12,517 nt of DNA from JALGWN01 sp964598025 (lineage in GTDB: Bacteria > Arandabacterota > Arandabacteria > Arandabacterales > Arandabacteraceae). Every line of letters begins with the position of its first letter. Positions within the stretch are counted from its first letter, which is position 1. The stretch is taken from the NCBI GenBank assembly GCA_964598025.1, contig CAZRAU010000095.1, positions 1 through 12,517 of the forward strand, read 5' to 3'. Both the position numbers and the translations under genes were made by a program. Positions 1-8,373 of this stretch are shown piece after piece. The notes under the pieces are model-generated. The model made no database searches. It had not been told where the DNA came from and saw nothing but the letters and a program-made list of their open reading frames with translations.

Positions 1-1368
<1,368 letters not shown>

Positions 1369-1376
<8 letters not shown>

Positions 1377-2019
1377 CGCTCTTAAGAACCTCACTTACGA
1401 TTGTGGATCTCAGGGAAGGCCTCATCCTCTCCAGCCGCCGCTTGAAGGTGTTGTCGAAGATGACGCGCGCATCCTTGGATCTGGCAACACAACCCCCGCT
1501 CCCGACACCCGGGTCCACGACGACGTCGATCTTCACACCCGCGATTCCCTCCGATTCGAGCCTGCCGGCTATGTCCGAAACAAGATCCTTCCCGGCCAGC
1601 GCTTCGTCCTCTCTACCAAGCGCCAACGTTACCTCCGCTTCACCGATCGCCCGAACGGCTTCCGCCGCGAGGTTGACCAGAGCCTGTCTGTATCGTGGGC
1701 CGTCTTGGTGGAGCTTTCCCAGCTCCTGCACGATCTTGTCGAAGACCCTGGATATAGCCTCCTCTCGCGCCTTGAGGAGAATCCTCTTAGCCTCGATGTG
1801 CCCGCCCGCGACTTCTTTGGACTTCAAGGTAGCCACCTTACGCTTCACCTGGTCCAGTATCTCTTTGCGGACTCTGCCGGCCTCGGCTTCGGCCTTGCGC
1901 TTCTCCCCATCCACGCTTCGTCGGGCGTTGTCGCGAACCCGTGCGGCTTGGGCCTCACCGTCACTCATGATTTTGCCGATGATCTCGTCTTCGCTGCCCC
2001 GGCTTGGTTCTGCGCTCAT
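1369..2019 (-). CDS. atpE: A/V-type ATP synthase subunit E (peripheral stalk)
   Basis: Subunit E forms, with H/G, the peripheral stalk that holds the A3B3 head against subunit I. The protein has 216 residues, slightly longer than the usual 185-205 because of an acidic N-terminal extension. Residues 10-100 are charged and Ala/Glu/Lys-rich, as expected of the long stalk helix. The C-terminal globular domain carries the family signature GGCVARSKD (176-184), followed by an IFDNTFKRRLERMRP stretch that fits the A/V-type E consensus. The ATG overlaps the subunit F stop as ATGA, with AGGGA seven bases upstream. Its own stop overlaps the subunit A start, so translational coupling on both sides is likely. 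E and H pair physically in known complexes, but here their genes are separated by C, I, K and F. Confidence 0.95.
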
Positions 2020-2321
2020 ATGCTGATCCCTATGGCCTTGCGCACAATGTCCTCTATTGCAGGTCTATCGGACGATGGGCCTTTGGAGTCGGGTATCTCC
2101 AATACAAGCGGGAAACCCATGCCATACAACCTGGCCTCTACCTCATCCCTCACCTGCCCGGCAATGGTCTCGGTGATCAGTACGATACCGACATCCTTCT
2201 CCTCAACAGCGGCCTTGAGCGCGGCAAGAGCTTCGTCGCGATCCGCCGCGTCGGTTCCTTCGATTCCCACCAATCGAAATCCCAAGACGGTCTGCCGGTC
2301 ACCTATAACATAGAACTTCAT
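2016..2321 (-). CDS. atpF: A/V-type ATP synthase subunit F (central stalk)
   Basis: Subunit F is a small Rossmann-like protein of the central rotor shaft that contacts subunit D. The product has 101 residues, a normal length. It starts MKFYVIGDRQTVLGFRLVGI, which matches the family N-terminus closely. Further on are a KDVGIVLITETIA strand-loop and a C-terminal DIVRKAIGISI helix. I chose the ATG at 2321, one base after the subunit K stop and with AAGG upstream. A longer frame from a TTG at 2336 would add five residues absent from the family. The 3' end overlaps the E start by four bases (ATGA). Its place between K and E differs from the common archaeal/Thermus order E-C-F-A-B. Confidence 0.95.
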   Translation of the reverse strand: MKFYVIGDRQTVLGFRLVGIEGTDAADRDEALAALKAAVEEKDVGIVLITETIAGQVRDEVEARLYGMGFPLVLEIPDSKGPSSDRPAIEDIVRKAIGISI

Positions 2322-2322
2322 G

Positions 2323-2688
2323 CTATACCTTACCAAGTATCATGATTGCAATGATCAAACCGTAGATGGCAATCCCTTCGGCAAGACCCACGAATATCAG
2401 GGTTCTACCCGCAACTTCCGGTTTCTCACCGACCGCACCCACCGCCGCAGCACCCACATAGGCCACCGCGATCCCCGCCCCAAGACAACCGAAGCCGGTT
2501 GCTATACTCGCGGCCAGAAAGGCCCATCCCATGTACTTGGAAGCATCGCTTGCGGCTGCTGGCGGCTGCCCCACCTGTGCTCTTGCTATGGACACGGCGA
2601 AAATCGAAAGCACAACAAGCATGGCAGTAATAAACGAAATCGCTACAACCCTCTTCACATTTCGCTTGCGATCCAACTCATTCACCAC
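2323..2688 (-). CDS. atpK: A/V-type ATP synthase rotor subunit K/c (proteolipid)
   Basis: This is the membrane rotor-ring subunit that binds the coupling ion. The 121-residue precursor has a basic N-terminus, a hydrophobic segment (14-35) ending ARA-Q at 35-38, which looks like a signal peptide, and then one helical hairpin: TM1 at about 53-87, a KPE loop at 89-91, and TM2 at 96-118. A single hairpin with a cleavable-looking leader is known for the Thermus L subunit. The ion-binding carboxylate is Glu104 in GLAEGIAIYG. Aligned by eye to the Na+-binding c subunit of Ilyobacter, Gln32 becomes Val75 and Ser66-Thr67 become Gly105-Ile106, so the Na+ ligands are gone and H+ coupling is inferred. 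The start is a GTG overlapping the I stop, with CAAGG six bases upstream. A second GTG three bases on is an alternative. Confidence 0.94.
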   Translation of the reverse strand: MVNELDRKRNVKRVVAISFITAMLVVLSIFAVSIARAQVGQPPAAASDASKYMGWAFLAASIATGFGCLGAGIAVAYVGAAAVGAVGEKPEVAGRTLIFVGLAEGIAIYGLIIAIMILGKV

Positions 2689-4678
2689 CTTTCGCCTTGC
2701 AGGGACGGGGGCCGGCCCCCATGAATCCCGCCGGCTCGTATTTCGAGCCCAGACCCTTGAAGAACTTGCCGAAGAACTCGTAGTACTCCAGCCTGAGAGC
2801 CTGGATGGTCACAACGAGACCCTCCAGGGCTATGATCAAGACGTTACCCAGAACAAGCACGACCCCGGATAGCACCAAACCTCCTGGCTTGGCCCGCACC
2901 ACATCGGCCAAACTGAAAACCGCGATGAAGAGCCCCGCGTGGGCCAGACCGAATGCAGCCACACGGATAAAGGACACCGTATTGGCCAGGTAACCCATCA
3001 GGATCTCCATTATCTCGACAGCCGATTCCATGACATAAGTTGCCACGCCCTCGGAGAAGACGCGTCTGCGTTTGCCCATGATCTTGAGCAGAGGTGCTCT
3101 GATGGCGAAGACCGCCAGAGGGGCGATAAACAGCCCATAGAAGACTGCCGGGTGGGGAAGGCCGCCGTCGGTCATAAGATACTTGATGACGATGCCGATC
3201 CCGGCCCAGTAGACCACACCGACCAGGGGCCCCGACTTGTCGAAGAAGTTCTCCCAGAAAGCATGAGTTCTCACCGAGTTTATTATATTGAGGACTATGC
3301 CAAGGCTCACAACAATGATGCCGAACCCGATGGCCACTTTGAAAAGGTCCGTGATGTTATCGAGCGGCTTGACCCAGAGGGCCGGGATCAGATCCTCGAG
3401 ACCGAAGACGCTGCCGTAGAGCAAGCCGAAAACCATCGACGCCGCCCCACAGTAGGCCCCGAGCTTGCCCGCCTCGCAGAGTCTCGGGCTCTTAGCGGCA
3501 ATGGTGAGCCCCGCAACGAAAAGCACCAGGCCGTGGCCAACGTCACCGAACATCATCCCGAACATCATAAGAAAAGTGATACCTACAAAGAGGGTCGGGT
3601 CTATGGCGCGGTATGACGGCGTTCCATAACCTGATACCAGCATCTCGAAAGGCTTCAGGAACGGGGGCTGCTTGAAGAGGACCGGGATCTCCACATCGCC
3701 ATCATGCCCCGTCGTAAGCTCCTCGGCGGCGGTGACCTCGATTATCGCCTTTCCGTCGGTCCGGCGCTCCAAGGCCGATACCAGCTTGTCGGTTTCGTCC
3801 TTGGGCACCCAGCCCGAAAAGAGACAGGTGCTTTCGGTGAGCTTCCAGTATTCCTTTATATGAAGCAACAGTATCGCCGATTCCACTTTGTAGAGGAGTA
3901 CCGACAGATCCGGCAGCACTGCCTTACCGGTCCCACGCAGGTCGGCCTTGACATTCGCCAGTTCCTGCTCGAGTCGTCCCAGATCGGCCACTATGCTGGC
4001 ACGGGCCTCGGACGATACCTGGCCGAGATCTTCCGGCATATGGATCTCGGCGAAACCTACTTGCTTCAAGGCATCATCGAGCTTCGGCTTGTCCCTGCGC
4101 AACACCACGCAGATTATCTGAACGCTCTTGCCTGCTTTCCGGTAAGGCAAGATCACCGAGGGCGTGGCGGCCAGCAAACCTCTCAGGCGTTCCACTTCAG
4201 ACTCGGCGACAGTGCCTACGCTGGTCGTGAGCAACTTGGAGTGCATAAGCCCCGAAACAGGCAGGCCGGCCGGAACCAGGGCTTCCATCTGATGGTCCAG
4301 ACTCCGGAGTTCCGCCATCTTCTCTGTTATCTTCCGCCGGGAGGCGATCAGAGGCTGCAGGCGTTTCTCGATCCCCTCGATGTCCCGGTCGACCCGCGCA
4401 AGGTCTACCAGGCCCACTTCCCCTCCGGGCCCGGGAAGCCCCCCCTCTCGGTCGGGAGCCACTTCCTCGATAAGCTCGTTTATTCTTCGCCGTCTGCGGC
4501 CATACTCATTGGAGAGCGTACTCACACCCACATTCCGGAGGTTCTCGGCCCATTCGTCGATCTCTTCGATCTTGGCCAGATGGAGCACTCCGCTTCGGGC
4601 GATCTCCTCAACCACAGGCTCCATGTCCTCTTTGAGGATCACGACGCTTATACGGTTCATCCTCTCGGCAACCAGCAA
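2678..4678 (-). CDS. atpI: A/V-type ATP synthase membrane stator subunit I/a
   Basis: Subunit I is the stator that forms the ion half-channels against the K ring. The protein has about 666 residues, a usual size. The N-terminal half (1-345) is soluble and largely helical, as expected of the cytoplasmic arm that binds the peripheral stalks. The membrane half begins with IDPTLFVGITFLMMFG near 360 and contains MMFGDVGHG (375-383), then several further membrane helices. NTVSFIRVAAFGLAHAGL (566-583) and EGLVVTIQALRLEYYEFFG (619-637) carry the conserved arginines near 572 and 629 that face the rotor glutamate. I chose the TTG at 4678 because GAGG lies eight bases upstream, it clears the C stop, and MLVAERMNRISVV aligns with family N-termini. 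An ATG at 4660 is the alternative; an ATG at 4738 would overlap C by 55 bases. Confidence 0.93.
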   Translation of the reverse strand: MLVAERMNRISVVILKEDMEPVVEEIARSGVLHLAKIEEIDEWAENLRNVGVSTLSNEYGRRRRRINELIEEVAPDREGGLPGPGGEVGLVDLARVDRDIEGIEKRLQPLIASRRKITEKMAELRSLDHQMEALVPAGLPVSGLMHSKLLTTSVGTVAESEVERLRGLLAATPSVILPYRKAGKSVQIICVVLRRDKPKLDDALKQVGFAEIHMPEDLGQVSSEARASIVADLGRLEQELANVKADLRGTGKAVLPDLSVLLYKVESAILLLHIKEYWKLTESTCLFSGWVPKDETDKLVSALERRTDGKAIIEVTAAEELTTGHDGDVEIPVLFKQPPFLKPFEMLVSGYGTPSYRAIDPTLFVGITFLMMFGMMFGDVGHGLVLFVAGLTIAAKSPRLCEAGKLGAYCGAASMVFGLLYGSVFGLEDLIPALWVKPLDNITDLFKVAIGFGIIVVSLGIVLNIINSVRTHAFWENFFDKSGPLVGVVYWAGIGIVIKYLMTDGGLPHPAVFYGLFIAPLAVFAIRAPLLKIMGKRRRVFSEGVATYVMESAVEIMEILMGYLANTVSFIRVAAFGLAHAGLFIAVFSLADVVRAKPGGLVLSGVVLVLGNVLIIALEGLVVTIQALRLEYYEFFGKFFKGLGSKYEPAGFMGAGPRPCKAKGGE

Positions 4679-4683
4679 CTTGA

Positions 4684-5724
4684 CTACCTCAACCCATAGA
4701 GTCTGTTTGAAATCTCCGATTCGTCCGTGCCCAGCCATTTGCCCGTGAAGGCGGTGTTGAGATTCCTGAGTTCGGCTCTCTTAAGAATATAGAAGGCAAA
4801 CACACACCCAATGCTGAATGGGTAACCCGAGAGCGTGCTCCGGGCGATTTCCACCACCGTCTCCCCTACCAGCGTCTCGAACAGGGCCACCGAGCCCGGT
4901 CCCACCCGGGCTTCAACATCCTTCCCGGTCCTGCCGGCGAGAACCTCGGAACTTAGTTCTTTGAGCTTCTCCAGGCTCAGCCCCGGTTCGGCAAGCCTTC
5001 TGGAAATCGACGACGGCCCCGGAATCACATGTTCATGCAGCACACCCGGGTCCATCTTGTAGTAGTCGATAAGCCTCGAGAGCCAGGCTAGGTTGACCAG
5101 GTCGATTTCCGCGCCGACGATTCTCTCGGCCAGCCTTGCATCTCCACCACCGAGCCTGGCGGCCGCGTCTAGCAGCCTGCGGTAGTAATCCCTTTCCAGC
5201 GCGATCTCCACGTAGAATATGGACTTGCTCTCGCGATAGGCCCGCAGGCCCGCAGTGATCGCCTCAATGTAGGGAGTTCCGCGGAGAAGTAGACCTATCT
5301 CCTCCAGGGTCTCCGCCTCGACAATATCGTACACAGGGATTTCGTTGACGAAAGAGGGATAGGTGAGGAATTTCTGGAGGTCCCTGTCCTTGCCGTGCCA
5401 CAAGCGAAGGGCAAACTCGAGGTTGTCCGTGTCCCAGCGCGAGAGCAACAGCAGACCAATGTCGCTGGGCGCACCATGCAGCGAATGTATGGATCGCTTG
5501 AAACGCAGAGCCGTGACTTCACGGAAAACCTTCTCTATCCCGAGGATATCGCTCGGGGGCTCATTCGGGACCCACTGCCCGTATGCGGTTTTTCGAAGAG
5601 CCAGCCATGCACCGTCGAGGGACCCGCTCCGGATGATACTGTCGAATTCCCTGCCGTCAACCAGCTCCGACAGCATCGTGCGGGTCATGGCATTCGTGGC
5701 CGCGTATCTGGCGAGAGACCTCAT
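4684..5724 (-). CDS. atpC: A/V-type ATP synthase subunit C (d-like rotor adaptor)
   Basis: Subunit C is the funnel-shaped adaptor that joins the central stalk to the membrane ring (homologue of V-ATPase d). The product has 346 residues, within the family range of about 320-350, and is mostly helical with no membrane segment. Recognisable family features are the N-terminal ARYAATNAMTRTML, the DNLEFALRLWHGKD region, and the C-terminal YPFSIGCVFAFYILKRAELR followed by a short helix containing Asn-Leu-Asn. The ATG at 5724 overlaps the subunit H stop as ATGA. A longer reading from 5772 would intrude into H and begin with an unrelated sequence. The gene lies second in the operon, before I, whereas in archaea and Thermus it follows E. 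Confidence 0.92.
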   Translation of the reverse strand: MRSLARYAATNAMTRTMLSELVDGREFDSIIRSGSLDGAWLALRKTAYGQWVPNEPPSDILGIEKVFREVTALRFKRSIHSLHGAPSDIGLLLLSRWDTDNLEFALRLWHGKDRDLQKFLTYPSFVNEIPVYDIVEAETLEEIGLLLRGTPYIEAITAGLRAYRESKSIFYVEIALERDYYRRLLDAAARLGGGDARLAERIVGAEIDLVNLAWLSRLIDYYKMDPGVLHEHVIPGPSSISRRLAEPGLSLEKLKELSSEVLAGRTGKDVEARVGPGSVALFETLVGETVVEIARSTLSGYPFSIGCVFAFYILKRAELRNLNTAFTGKWLGTDESEISNRLYGLR

Positions 5725-6062
5725 TGCTCCAGACCACTGATCTTGAGAACAGCCCGATCGATCACCGCACAATCCCCGACGGTTGCATTCCCGACTATCG
5801 CCTCGGCAGCGGCCTTAGCCTCATCGAGGATTCGCGTGCGCTCCGCCCCGGCTGTCGCTTGCGCACCATCCAACTCCAGCTGAGCCTCTTTCCGCGCATC
5901 TTCCCGGGCCCGGCTGACTATGGCAGCAGCCTCTTTCCTTCCGTCCTCCACAATGCGCTTGGCCTCATCCCGGGCATCTCTCTCCAACTGCTTCGCGTCC
6001 TGCTCCGACTTCAATATGCGCTCGATCACTTCTTTCAAAGGCGGCAACCTCTCAAATAACAT
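5721..6062 (-). CDS. atpH: A/V-type ATP synthase subunit H/G (peripheral stalk)
   Basis: This is a 113-residue coiled-coil protein that pairs with E in the peripheral stalk. Residues 9-85 form an almost unbroken Ala/Glu/Lys/Arg-rich heptad-like helix (KEVIERILKSEQDAKQLERD onward), typical of the family. It is the first gene of the operon, and its stop overlaps the C start. I chose the ATG at 6062. The promoter just upstream would leave a leader of only about nine bases, so this ATG would be nearly leaderless. The TTG at 6038 (MKEVIERILKSE...) is a serious alternative because GAGAGG lies nine bases before it and the N-terminus then looks more like relatives. Identification rests on composition and operon position as much as on sequence, because this subunit is poorly conserved. 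Confidence 0.85.
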   Translation of the reverse strand: MLFERLPPLKEVIERILKSEQDAKQLERDARDEAKRIVEDGRKEAAAIVSRAREDARKEAQLELDGAQATAGAERTRILDEAKAAAEAIVGNATVGDCAVIDRAVLKISGLEQ

Positions 6063-6077
6063 CCCGGGTGTTTGACC

Positions 6078-6106
6078 ACTATACACCCACACCCCGACAC
6101 CGTCAA
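6078..6106 (-). promoter_or_regulatory. Sigma-70-type promoter of the ATP synthase operon
   Basis: On the minus strand TTGACG (6106-6101) and TATAGT (6083-6078) are separated by exactly 17 bases, each matching the consensus at five of six positions. The predicted start of transcription, near 6071, lies about nine bases before the ATG at 6062. Position, spacing and strand all fit the first gene of the operon. No operator is obvious. Confidence 0.7.
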
Positions 6107-6129
6107 GCAACACGACGTGTTTTCTGTGG

Positions 6130-6151
6130 CGTCGGCTCTCCGCGGCCGACG
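6130..6151 (+). repeat. Palindromic hairpin repeat, copy A
   Basis: A perfect 7-bp stem CGTCGGC/GCCGACG encloses the 8-nt loop TCTCCGCG. It belongs with copy B next to it and copy C at 12268-12289. Copies A and C share 23 of 27 positions including the flanks. Two of the four differences are the two partners of one stem pair (C-G against G-C), which keeps the pairing. This looks like a REP-type dispersed repeat. Confidence 0.75.
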
Positions 6152-6154
6152 TTG

Positions 6155-6174
6155 GTCGCGGCTCCGGGCGCGAC
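6155..6174 (+). repeat. Palindromic hairpin repeat, copy B (tandem to copy A)
   Basis: The 6-bp stem GTCGCG/CGCGAC encloses the 8-nt loop GCTCCGGG, three bases after copy A. The outer stem GTCG/CGAC and the loop core CTCCG match copies A and C. The inner two pairs differ but stay paired. It is more diverged than A against C, so membership is likely but not certain. Confidence 0.6.
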
Positions 6175-6200
6175 GAGACTCGGGGGCGGTTCCGGCATCC

Positions 6201-6237
6201 AGCGGCGAGCGTAACGCAGCGGACGGCCGTCTTTCAC
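6201..6237. repeat. 37-nt direct repeat, copy 1
   Basis: It is identical to 6331-6367 at 36 of 37 positions (only the fourth base differs), and the two copies start 130 bp apart. Each contains the perfect 10-bp palindrome GACGGCCGTC and ends in TTTCAC. No gene covers it. It lies between the ATP synthase promoter and the rsgA stop. Confidence 0.85.
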
Positions 6238-6246
6238 ACCATACCC

Positions 6247-6276
6247 ATCCAGGCTGGTCAAAGACACCCGGACGCA
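6247..6276 (+). repeat. 30-nt dispersed repeat, copy 1
   Basis: It begins ATCCAGGCTGGTCAAAG. It matches 12226-12255 at 27 of 30 positions in the same orientation, about 6 kb apart. It lies between the two 37-nt repeats. Its inner CCAGGCTGGT (6249-6258) also has a perfect inverted partner at 6366-6375, so the 6201-6375 block is a composite of several repeats. Confidence 0.7.
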
Positions 6277-6330
6277 AGGCTTGCGAAGTGGTGAGGCGTG
6301 AGGCATACATCGGCGTACGCCGCAACGACG

Positions 6331-6367
6331 AGCCGCGAGCGTAACGCAGCGGACGGCCGTCTTTCAC
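6331..6367. repeat. 37-nt direct repeat, copy 2
   Basis: Second copy of the 6201-6237 repeat, with one mismatch and the same orientation. It is followed at once by ACCAGCCTGG (6366-6375), the inverted partner of 6249-6258. Confidence 0.85.
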
Positions 6368-6375
6368 CAGCCTGG

Positions 6376-6574
6376 GGTAATGACAAAAGGCTCCCCACCC
6401 CATCGGGACGGCCCATCGGTGTTGAACCCAGGGGCTTCAATCGCTTCTGTCCGTCAATCTGCTCCAACACGAGTAGGTCCACGTCCCATGCAGGGAGCCA
6501 TGTATTTAGACGCTACCGCGCACGGGTCGGTTCGCCGGAAGAATCGAGCCGCTCACCTCATCCCCGGTCACGTC
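6376..6574. other. Intergenic stretch without a supported gene
   Basis: These bases lie between the repeat block and the rsgA stop. Open frames are short and have no recognisable family sequence. No strong hairpin followed by a T-run is visible for an rsgA terminator. Confidence 0.5.
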
Positions 6575-7654
6575 CTACCCGAACCTCTTGGGATCATGCC
6601 TGCTCCGCTGTCTGGACCACTTGGCGATCTTCTTCCACTTGGACTTCTCGTGGAGCCGGGCCCTTTGGTCTTTGCGGACCGCCAGCGACTCCAGCTCGCG
6701 CTGGAGCTTCATATAGCTCTTGAGCCGCGCCGGGTCGAGGCTCCCCTCCTCGATCGCCTGCTTGACGGCGCATCCGGGTTCGCTCCCGTGACCACAGTCC
6801 CTGAAACGGCAAAGCCGGGCGAGGTCTTCGACATCCTCGAAACTGCTCCCGAGACTCTTCTCGTCTCCCCACAGCTGAATCTCTCGCATGCCGGGCGTAT
6901 CGATTATCATGCCTCCCGACGGCAGGATCACCAACTCTCTTGTCGTGGTTATGTGCCTGCCCTTCCCATCACCCGGCCGCACCTCCCCTACGTCGAGAAG
7001 ATCCTCTCCAGCCAGGCGGTTGATGACAGAAGACTTGCCCACACCTGAAGAGCCCAGGAAGGCTGCGGTCTTACCCCTGGCCATATGGGACCGCACCCCA
7101 TCCAGCCCCTCACCCATAAGGGCGCTCACAACCAGCACCGGGATACCCTGCGCAACGGATTCGACATCGGAGATCCCGGCCGCTATGTCCCCGCAGAGAT
7201 CGGCTTTGTTAAGAAGGATCACGGGGCTGGCCCCGCTTTCCCAGGCCAAGGTGACATACCGCTCGATCCGCCTCGGGTTGAGATCCCCGCCGAGCGCGCT
7301 TACCAGAAAGACCGTATCCACGTTGGCGGCCACCACCTGCTCCTCGGTCTTCGTCATCGTGACCTTCCTCGAGAACTTGCTCCTCCTGGGAAGGATGGCG
7401 TGAATGATCACCTCACCTCCGCTGGGGGCGCCGTCGAAACAGACCCAGTCGCCCACAGCCGGAAAGTCGGCTCTGGAACCTGCGGCGTGGATCATCTTTC
7501 CGGACGCCTTGGCGGAGAGCTCCCGGCCGAGGCCCATGATGGCGTAGCGCCCCTTGTGCTCGCGCACCACCCGCGCCGGGCCGAGCCCCCGCGCTTTGTA
7601 CTCACTGAACCCTTGTTCAAAGAAATCATCCCAACCCAGATCAGTCAGGTCCAT
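6575..7654 (-). CDS. rsgA: Ribosome small-subunit biogenesis GTPase RsgA (YjeQ/EngC)
   Basis: RsgA is a circularly permuted GTPase that binds the 30S subunit late in assembly and is released on GTP hydrolysis. The 359-residue product shows an N-terminal OB-fold (about 28-95), then GTPase motifs in permuted order: NKAD (149-152, G4), VSAL (177-180, G5), GSSGVGKSS (201-209, P-loop), a switch region with RHITTTRE (233-240), and DTPG (252-255, G3). The zinc site follows as Cys282, Cys287, His289 and Cys295 in CRFRDCGHGSEPGC, then a basic C-terminal tail. All key residues are present. I chose the ATG at 7654 because AGGAGGG lies nine bases upstream; the open frame continues to 7723 without support. 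It is monocistronic here, in the same direction as the ATP synthase but separated from it by a 500-bp repeat region. Confidence 0.96.
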   Translation of the reverse strand: MDLTDLGWDDFFEQGFSEYKARGLGPARVVREHKGRYAIMGLGRELSAKASGKMIHAAGSRADFPAVGDWVCFDGAPSGGEVIIHAILPRRSKFSRKVTMTKTEEQVVAANVDTVFLVSALGGDLNPRRIERYVTLAWESGASPVILLNKADLCGDIAAGISDVESVAQGIPVLVVSALMGEGLDGVRSHMARGKTAAFLGSSGVGKSSVINRLAGEDLLDVGEVRPGDGKGRHITTTRELVILPSGGMIIDTPGMREIQLWGDEKSLGSSFEDVEDLARLCRFRDCGHGSEPGCAVKQAIEEGSLDPARLKSYMKLQRELESLAVRKDQRARLHEKSKWKKIAKWSRQRSRHDPKRFG

Positions 7655-7806
7655 CGTGTTATTCCCTCCTGTGATGCATCGATATCTTGTCCAGGGAGGA
7701 GTTGCTCTATGTTCGGCAATCACTCCCCTGGAATCTCACGTTGCAGCCTATGCCGTCAATCACCAGCATGAAGCCCCCCCCTTTCATGTGCCCACAGAGC
7801 ACCAGG

Positions 7807-8034
7807 TTACTCAGGCTTCCGGGCCGCCATGCTTACGAATCCAATGTGGCGGCACGCCCTGTCAAACACCTGCATGCCCGGTTCCAACCGGACGGACTCA
7901 CAGAGCCATTCGGCAAGCCGCAGGGCGTTCGGCCCCATCCGGTCGGCGAGCACCCACTCGGGATCGTATGCGCGGGGCCGAGGCAACCCGGCGATCTTGA
8001 GCGTCTCGGCCGGTCCTGTTCTTGTAGGTCTCAT
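7807..8034 (-). pseudogene. Truncated SAM-dependent methyltransferase remnant
   Basis: The 75-codon frame from an ATG at 8034 (or 81 codons from 8052) has MGPNALRLAEWLCESVRLEP followed by GMQVFDRAC. That pattern is the N-terminal cap and first strand of a class I SAM-dependent methyltransferase, where relatives read about MGPNALWLTEWLCE and GMRVLDLGCG. Motif I, which binds SAM, has decayed: the expected D-L-G-C-G is D-R-A-C-R, and the frame stops about ten residues later. The rest of the enzyme is not found in any frame down to rsgA. I read it as a remnant, not a functional short protein. The resemblance is from memory, so the family name is moderately certain. Confidence 0.6.
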
Positions 8035-8191
8035 CGATATGCTTTCCTGCATTGACGGCGGATCGTGTCCGGCTCGAGCACAGATCTGCGAGTACTCCCG
8101 CAGACCATGGATCCGCGCCGATCCATCAGATCAAGAGAAGGAAATTAGGGACGCGCCCCGGGATGAGGAATCAGGAATCCGGCGCTCAGAC

Positions 8192-8257
8192 TTAAGTGCA
8201 GAACCCGACACCAAAGGGGCGCGATCCCACAGTAGCACATACTATTCTCGCTGTCAT
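8192..8257 (-). CDS. Possible 21-residue leader or remnant ORF with a perfect Shine-Dalgarno
   Basis: AAAGGAGG (8273-8266) lies eight bases before an ATG at 8257, the strongest ribosome-binding site in the window. The frame encodes only MTARIVCATVGSRPFGVGFC plus Thr before TAA. I recognise no family. It may be a short peptide gene, or the 5' end of a gene whose body was lost, as in the adjoining methyltransferase remnant. The rest of 8035-8373 holds nothing I can support. Confidence 0.3.
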   Translation of the reverse strand: MTARIVCATVGSRPFGVGFCT

Positions 8258-8373
8258 AAACCACGCCTCCTTTCAGGTGAGTCAATCTAAGCGTTCATGT
8301 GTCCCAAGAATACCCTGAAGACCCTTCGGGTGTCAACTCCAAACCACGGCAGACCACCTGCCGGACATGCCCT

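Noticed and set aside
3704..4699. 331-codon plus-strand open frame
   Set aside because: It runs antisense to the soluble half of subunit I, which is unmistakable on the other strand.
6201..6367. Possible CRISPR array from the 37-nt repeats
   Set aside because: Only two copies, a 93-bp gap unlike a spacer, a different repeat in the gap, and no cas genes nearby.
7707..7787. Minus-strand 26-codon ORF with a long G-run before MLVIDGIGCNVRFQ
   Set aside because: Very short, no family recognised, and the G-run makes a chance Shine-Dalgarno likely.
8315..8334. Possible terminator hairpin (ACCC...GGGT) downstream of the lipoprotein gene
   Set aside because: Only four base pairs and no T-run.
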